Assembly: GCF_007677875.1 (NCBI RefSeq) | Contig: NZ_VEDO01000007.1 | Location: 248,001 to 312,000 of the forward strand | DNA length: 64,000 bases | Direction of reading: 5' to 3' | From: Variovorax boronicumulans | Lineage (GTDB): Bacteria; Pseudomonadota; Gammaproteobacteria; Burkholderiales; Burkholderiaceae_C | Shown here: in pieces, positions 59,556-64,000 of the stretch | How the letters are laid out: every line of letters begins with the position of its first letter | How positions within the stretch are numbered: the stretch's first letter is position 1 | The notes under the pieces: generated by a model | Seen by the model: only the letters and a program-made list of their open reading frames with translations | Told to the model about the DNA's origin: nothing | The model's database searches: none | Position numbers and translations under genes: made by a program

Positions 59556-61715
59556 CTACAGCGCGCCCAGCACCGATGCGGAGAACAGCAGCGGCGCCGG
59601 CGCCGCTTCCTGGCTCCTGGCCCAGCCCAGCAGCGCCTCAGCCGGCATCGGCCGGGCGAACTGGTAGCCCTGCAGTTCGTCGCAGCCCATCTGCACCAGG
59701 ATCTGGCTCTGCCCGGCGGTTTCCACGCCTTCGGCCACCACGCGCAGGCCCAGCGCATGCGCCAGCCGGATCACCGCATCGACGACGGCGCGTGCGTCCT
59801 GACTCTGCTCCAGATCCTGCACGAAGCTGCGGTCGATCTTGAGCTGGTGCGCCGGCAGCTGGCGCAGGTAGCTCAGGCTGCAGTAGCCGACGCCGAAATC
59901 GTCGATGGCGAGGAACACGCCGATGCGGGCCAGGTCGTCGAACACGCGTTGCGTCTCCTGCACGTCCTCCATGGCCACCGACTCGGTGATCTCGCACAGC
60001 AGCTGCGCGGCCGGCACGGCGTGCCGGTTGAGCGCCTGGGCGATGCGCTGCACGAGGTCGCTCTCGCGCAACTGGTGCACCGAAAGGTTGATGGCCACGC
60101 GCATGTGCAGCCCGTCGCGCGCCCACGCCGCCATTTGCCGGCAGGCCTCCTCGATGACCCAGGCGCCCAGCTGGTTGATGAGGCCGAAGCGTTCGGCCAG
60201 CGCGATGAAGCGGTCCGGCTCGACCATGCCGCGCAGCGGGTGCTGCCAGCGCAGCAAGGCCTCCACGCCGTGGACCTGCCTGCGCTGCCCGTCCACCTTG
60301 GGCTGGTAATGCAGGACCAGCTGGCCGCGCGCCACGGCCTGGCGCAGGTCGGCCAGCAGGCTCATCTGCTCGCCGGCGTTCAGGTCCATGTGCGACTCGA
60401 ACAGTGCGCAGCCGTTGCCGCCGTTGCGTTTGGCCGCGTACATCGCCGCATCGGCATTGGCCACCAGCTTGTCGCGCTGTCCATGTTCCGGGTAGACCGC
60501 CACGCCGACCGAGCCGGCCACCCGCACCGTGCGCCCGGCTGCCACGAAGGGCGCATCCAGCGCCTGCACCACGCGGCCGGCCAGCGCCATGCAGTCCACC
60601 ACGCTGCCGGCGTCCTCCACCAGCATCAGAAACTCATCGCCGCCCATGCGGGCCACGGTGTCGCTGCTGCGCGCGAGCCGCTGCAGGCGGTCGCCGGCCT
60701 CTTTGAGCACCGCATCGCCGGCGGCATGGCCGTAGGTGTCGTTGATGGGCTTGAAGCCATCCAGGTCGATGAACAGCACGCCGATCATTTCCGGCTTGCG
60801 CCCGCCGCCGCGCTCGGCCGCGCGGTCGTGCCGCTGCAGCGCGTGCTGCAGGCGGTCCTCGAACAGCAGGCGGTTCGGCAGGCCCGTCAGTGCGTCGCTG
60901 AACACGCGCCTGTGCAGCGCATGGTTGTCCGACTCCACCAAGCGCAGGCGCGCCTGGGCCACGCCCAGCGAGGCGTTGTCGCGTTGCACGCGGCTGTCCA
61001 GCGCGGCCAGCACCAGCGTCGCGGCCAGCAGCACGGCGCAGACCACGCCCACGGCCACGGCCAGGCCGGAGCCGCCCAGGGCGTCCGCACTCAGGCACAA
61101 CGTGCCCACGGGAAAAGCGGCGGCCTGCATGCCGGTGTAGTGCATGCCCGAGATCGCCAGGCCCATCACGGCCGCTGCGCCGATCTGGTAGGGGCGGCGC
61201 CGCAGGTCGTCGAAGCTGCGCAGCCAGAAGAACAGCCACAACGCGACGCCCGAGGCGACCGCGGCGATCGTCGCCGAAGCCAGAACCCAGGCCATGTCCC
61301 AGACGATGGCGGGCGCCATGTCCAGCGCTGCCATGCCGGCGTAATGCATGGCGCAGATGCCCATGCCCATGACCAGCGCGCCGGCCACCAGACGGGCAAC
61401 GTCCAGCCGCCCCTGGCTGGCGACGCCGAGCGCCACGGCGGAAGTCAGCACGGCGGCGCACAGCGACGCCAGGGTCAGCCCATAGCTGTAGCCGAGCCGG
61501 ATCGGCAGCGAGAAGGCCAGCATGCCGATGAAATGCATGGACCAGATGCCCACCCCCATCACCAGCGAGCCCCCCGCCCCCCACAGCAACGCCACCAGGC
61601 GTTCCGGGCGGTGGACGCGCGAGGCAAGGTCGAGCGCGACATAGGACGCCAGGGCCGCGATCACCACCGAGGTCAGCACACCCCAGGGGTCGTACGAAGT
61701 CGGGAGATAGAGCAT
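59556..61715 (-). CDS. MHYT-GGDEF-EAL membrane protein (cyclic-di-GMP turnover), copy 1
   Basis: 719 residues. N-terminal MHYT sensor of seven helices with repeated motifs (SMHFIGM, AMHYAGMAAL, GMHYTGMQAAAF) proposed to bind a metal and sense O2, CO or NO; then GGDEF domain with intact active site MGGDEF; then EAL domain with GVEALLRW, ITESV, DDFGVGYCSLSYLRQLP and EGVET, all catalytic motifs retained. It could both make and degrade c-di-GMP. ATG 61715 gives MLYLPTSYDPWG, like relatives; a GTG two codons upstream is possible. Tandem paralogue of the next gene. Confidence 0.93.
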   Translation of the reverse strand: MLYLPTSYDPWGVLTSVVIAALASYVALDLASRVHRPERLVALLWGAGGSLVMGVGIWSMHFIGMLAFSLPIRLGYSYGLTLASLCAAVLTSAVALGVASQGRLDVARLVAGALVMGMGICAMHYAGMAALDMAPAIVWDMAWVLASATIAAVASGVALWLFFWLRSFDDLRRRPYQIGAAAVMGLAISGMHYTGMQAAAFPVGTLCLSADALGGSGLAVAVGVVCAVLLAATLVLAALDSRVQRDNASLGVAQARLRLVESDNHALHRRVFSDALTGLPNRLLFEDRLQHALQRHDRAAERGGGRKPEMIGVLFIDLDGFKPINDTYGHAAGDAVLKEAGDRLQRLARSSDTVARMGGDEFLMLVEDAGSVVDCMALAGRVVQALDAPFVAAGRTVRVAGSVGVAVYPEHGQRDKLVANADAAMYAAKRNGGNGCALFESHMDLNAGEQMSLLADLRQAVARGQLVLHYQPKVDGQRRQVHGVEALLRWQHPLRGMVEPDRFIALAERFGLINQLGAWVIEEACRQMAAWARDGLHMRVAINLSVHQLRESDLVQRIAQALNRHAVPAAQLLCEITESVAMEDVQETQRVFDDLARIGVFLAIDDFGVGYCSLSYLRQLPAHQLKIDRSFVQDLEQSQDARAVVDAVIRLAHALGLRVVAEGVETAGQSQILVQMGCDELQGYQFARPMPAEALLGWARSQEAAPAPLLFSASVLGAL

Positions 61716-61826
61716 CGGCACACTACTCCTCGTGCGCCCGCGCGTCGGGCATGGCGCAGTTTCTAATTGTTACTGAAATCGTGCGATTCAGGTGCAACTT
61801 TGGCGCCGGATTCAGAGCACATCGTC

Positions 61827-64000
61827 TCAGGCATGGCCGAGCACCGAATCGGAGAACGCCAACGGGCCCGCGCCGGGCGTGCGGTCGTCGTCGCCGTCCT
61901 GGGCCCAGGACTGCAGGGCCTGCGCCGACATCGGCCGCGCGAAGTGGTAACCCTGCAATTCGTCGCAGCCCATCTGCAGCAGGATGTCCTTCTGCGCCGC
62001 CGTCTCCACGCCTTCGGCGACCACGCGCAGGCCGAGCGCGTGCGACAGGCGGATCACCGCGTCGACGACGGCCCGCGCGTCGTTGCTGTGCTCCAGGTCC
62101 TGCACGAAGCTGCGGTCGATCTTGAGCTGGCGCGCCGGCAGCTGCCGCAGGTAGCTCAGGCTGGAGTAGCCTGTGCCGAAGTCATCGATCGACAGGTACA
62201 CGCCGATGCGCGCGAGGTTGTCGAAGGTGCGCTGCGTGGCCTTGATGTCCTCCATGGCCACAGATTCGGTGATCTCGCAAAGCAGTTGCGAGGGCGGCAC
62301 GAAGTTGCGCTGCAGCGCTTGCTCGATGCGCCGCACGAGATCGCTTTCGCGCAGCTGGTGCACCGACAGGTTGACCGACACGCGCATGCGCAGGCCCTGG
62401 TCGGCCCAGGCATGCATTTGCCGGCAGGCCTCGTCGATGACCCAGCCACCCAGCTGGTTGATGAGGCCGAAGCGCTCGGCCAGCGGGATGAACTCCTCGG
62501 GCTCCACGAGGCCGCGCTCGTGATGCTGCCAGCGCAGCAAGGCCTCCACGCCGTGCACCTGGCCCCGCTTGCCGTCGATCTTGGGCTGGTAGTGCAGCAC
62601 GAGCTGGCCGCGCGCCAGCGCCTGGCGCAGGTCGCTGAGCAGGCTCAGCTGCTCGCCCGCGCTGCGGTCCATGTGGGCTTCGAACAGCGCACAGCTGTTG
62701 CCGCCATTGCGCTTGGCGACATACATCGCGGCGTCCGCGTTGGCCACGAGCTTATTGCGCTCGCCCTGGTCCGGGTAGACCACCACGCCGATGGAGCAGC
62801 CGATCTGCACGCTGCGCCCCGCCACCTCGAAGGGCTGGCTCAGCGCCTGCGCCACGCGGCCGCCCAGGGTCATGCAGTCGGCCACGCTGCCAGCGTCCTC
62901 CACGAGCAGCAGGAATTCGTCACCGCCCACGCGCGCCACCGTGTCGCTGCTGCGCGCCAGCTGCTGCAGACGGCCGGCCGCGGCCTTGAGCACGGCGTCG
63001 CCGGCGGCGTGGCCGAAGAGATCGTTGACCGGCTTGAAGCCGTCCAGGTCGATGAACAGCACGCCGATGCGCTCGGCCTTGCGCTGGCTGATGCGCTCGT
63101 CGGCGCGCTCGTGGCGCGACAGGGCATGGGCCAGGCGGTCTTCGAACAGCAACCGGTTGGGCAGGCCGGTCAGCGGGTCGCTGAAGGCGCGCCGGTGCAA
63201 TTCATCGTTGGCCGACTGCAGCTCGGCATTGGCCGCCTGCAGCGATGATGACAGCCGGGCCGTGCGGCGCTGCACGCGGTAGTCCCAGGAGGAAACCGCC
63301 AGCGTCAGCAGCAGCAACAGCACGCAGGCCACCCCCACCGCGATGGCCAGGCCGCGGCCACCCAGCGCGTCCACGCTCAGGCAGACCGCGTCCAGCGGGA
63401 AGGAGGCGGCCGCCATGCCCGCGTAGTGCATGCCGGCGATCGCCAGACCCATCACAACGGCCGCCACGATCTGGTAGATCCAGCCGCGCAGGCCTTGGAA
63501 GCCGCGCAGCCAGAAGAACAGGCACAGCGCCACGCCCGAGGCACCGACCGCGATCGCCGCCGAGGCCGCCACCCAGCCCATGTTCCAGACGATGCCGGGC
63601 GACATGTCCAACGCCGCCATGCCCGTGTAGTGCATGGCGCAGATACCCAGGCCCATGACGCCCGCGCCGAGCAGCACGCGCGCCAGGCCCAGCCGCCCCA
63701 AGCTGGCGATACCCAACGCCACGCCCGAGGTGAACACTGCCGCCACGAACGAGGCCGCCGTCAGTCCGGGCGTGTAGCCCAGCGGAATCGGCAGCGAGAA
63801 CGCCAGCATGCCGACGAAGTGCATGGACCAGATGCCGGTGCCCATGACCAGCGACCCACCGCTCCACCACAACAGCGCCGCGAGCCGATCGGGCTGGCGC
63901 ACGCGCCGCGCCAGGTCGAGCGTCACATAAGACGCCACGGTGGCGATCAGCACCGAGGCCAGGACGCCCCAGACATCGTAGGAGGTGGGAAGAAAGCGCA
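61827..64000 (-). CDS. MHYT-GGDEF-EAL membrane protein, copy 2 (5' end at window edge)
   Basis: About 723 residues visible, beginning RFLPTSYDVWGVLASV at the right edge; the two last bases read TG on the minus strand, so the start codon probably begins one base outside. Same domain order as copy 1: MHYT (SMHFVGM, AMHYTGMAAL, GMHYAGMAAASF), GGDEF with VGGDEF, EAL with GVEALLRW, ITESV, DDFGTGYSSLSYLRQLP and EGVET. Active-site motifs look intact. More than half of the residues match copy 1 by eye, over the whole length, so this is a tandem duplication. Confidence 0.92.
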   Translation of the reverse strand, partial: RFLPTSYDVWGVLASVLIATVASYVTLDLARRVRQPDRLAALLWWSGGSLVMGTGIWSMHFVGMLAFSLPIPLGYTPGLTAASFVAAVFTSGVALGIASLGRLGLARVLLGAGVMGLGICAMHYTGMAALDMSPGIVWNMGWVAASAAIAVGASGVALCLFFWLRGFQGLRGWIYQIVAAVVMGLAIAGMHYAGMAAASFPLDAVCLSVDALGGRGLAIAVGVACVLLLLLTLAVSSWDYRVQRRTARLSSSLQAANAELQSANDELHRRAFSDPLTGLPNRLLFEDRLAHALSRHERADERISQRKAERIGVLFIDLDGFKPVNDLFGHAAGDAVLKAAAGRLQQLARSSDTVARVGGDEFLLLVEDAGSVADCMTLGGRVAQALSQPFEVAGRSVQIGCSIGVVVYPDQGERNKLVANADAAMYVAKRNGGNSCALFEAHMDRSAGEQLSLLSDLRQALARGQLVLHYQPKIDGKRGQVHGVEALLRWQHHERGLVEPEEFIPLAERFGLINQLGGWVIDEACRQMHAWADQGLRMRVSVNLSVHQLRESDLVRRIEQALQRNFVPPSQLLCEITESVAMEDIKATQRTFDNLARIGVYLSIDDFGTGYSSLSYLRQLPARQLKIDRSFVQDLEHSNDARAVVDAVIRLSHALGLRVVAEGVETAAQKDILLQMGCDELQGYHFARPMSAQALQSWAQDGDDDRTPGAGPLAFSDSVLGHA

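Overview
The window is a high-GC, densely packed chromosomal segment of a beta-proteobacterium. Gene order and protein families point to Burkholderiales, most likely Comamonadaceae: smc-zipA-ligA-def, dapC-dapD-pilU-dapE-prmB, the guaB / LysM / guaA block beside smpB-ratA-rnfH, and map-glnD. The assignment rests on recognised gene order and families, not on a database search. No rRNA, tRNA, CRISPR array, insertion sequence or prophage was seen. Most of the window is core genome, with a few accessory pieces.

Layout. 1-2420: the 3' end of a membrane pyrophosphatase gene, a decayed toxin-antitoxin locus, and an aldehyde dehydrogenase. 2580-12285: moaA converging on purL; divergent map-glnD; a SUMF1-domain lipoprotein. 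12286-15466: two gene remnants or doubtful ORFs, then a PEP-CTERM protein and a Tat-exported phospholipase C on the minus strand. 15574-22750: minus-strand operon smc-zipA-ligA-def with overlapping genes. 22848-26418: a second PEP-CTERM gene with a convincing sigma-54 promoter, a vanillyl-alcohol-oxidase-family flavoenzyme and a LysR regulator. 26549-31259: a valine-degradation operon (mmsA, acyl-CoA dehydrogenase, 3-hydroxyisobutyryl-CoA hydrolase, mmsB) divergent from the LysR gene across a clear inverted repeat. 31270-33751: a hybrid kinase and a LuxR-type response regulator. 33869-41102: the lysine/DAP operon with an embedded pilU, then prmB and an ABC-F ATPase. 41163-42458: small membrane and unknown genes. 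42584-49593: an acetate module with acs divergent from a hybrid histidine kinase / OmpR-type regulator pair, followed by a DUF485 protein and actP. 49688-50558: a split YeeE/YedE pair. 50569-58989: recQ-like helicase with a C-terminal phosphoribosyltransferase-like domain, a D,D-carboxypeptidase, guaA, LysM/BON protein, guaB, a DUF4124 protein, rnfH and ratA; smpB is divergent. 59556-64000: two tandem MHYT-GGDEF-EAL proteins, the second cut by the window edge.

How the genes work together. The metabolic operons are coherent: valine catabolism, diaminopimelate synthesis, purine/GMP synthesis (purL, guaB, guaA) and acetate uptake plus activation. Regulatory features include the sigma-54 promoter at a PEP-CTERM gene, the LysR operator, the two-component pair enclosed by acs and actP, and several genes whose -10 hexamer ends 6-8 nt before the start codon, suggesting leaderless transcripts. 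Short overlaps (ATGA, GTGA, TTGA, TGATG) suggest translational coupling in many operons.
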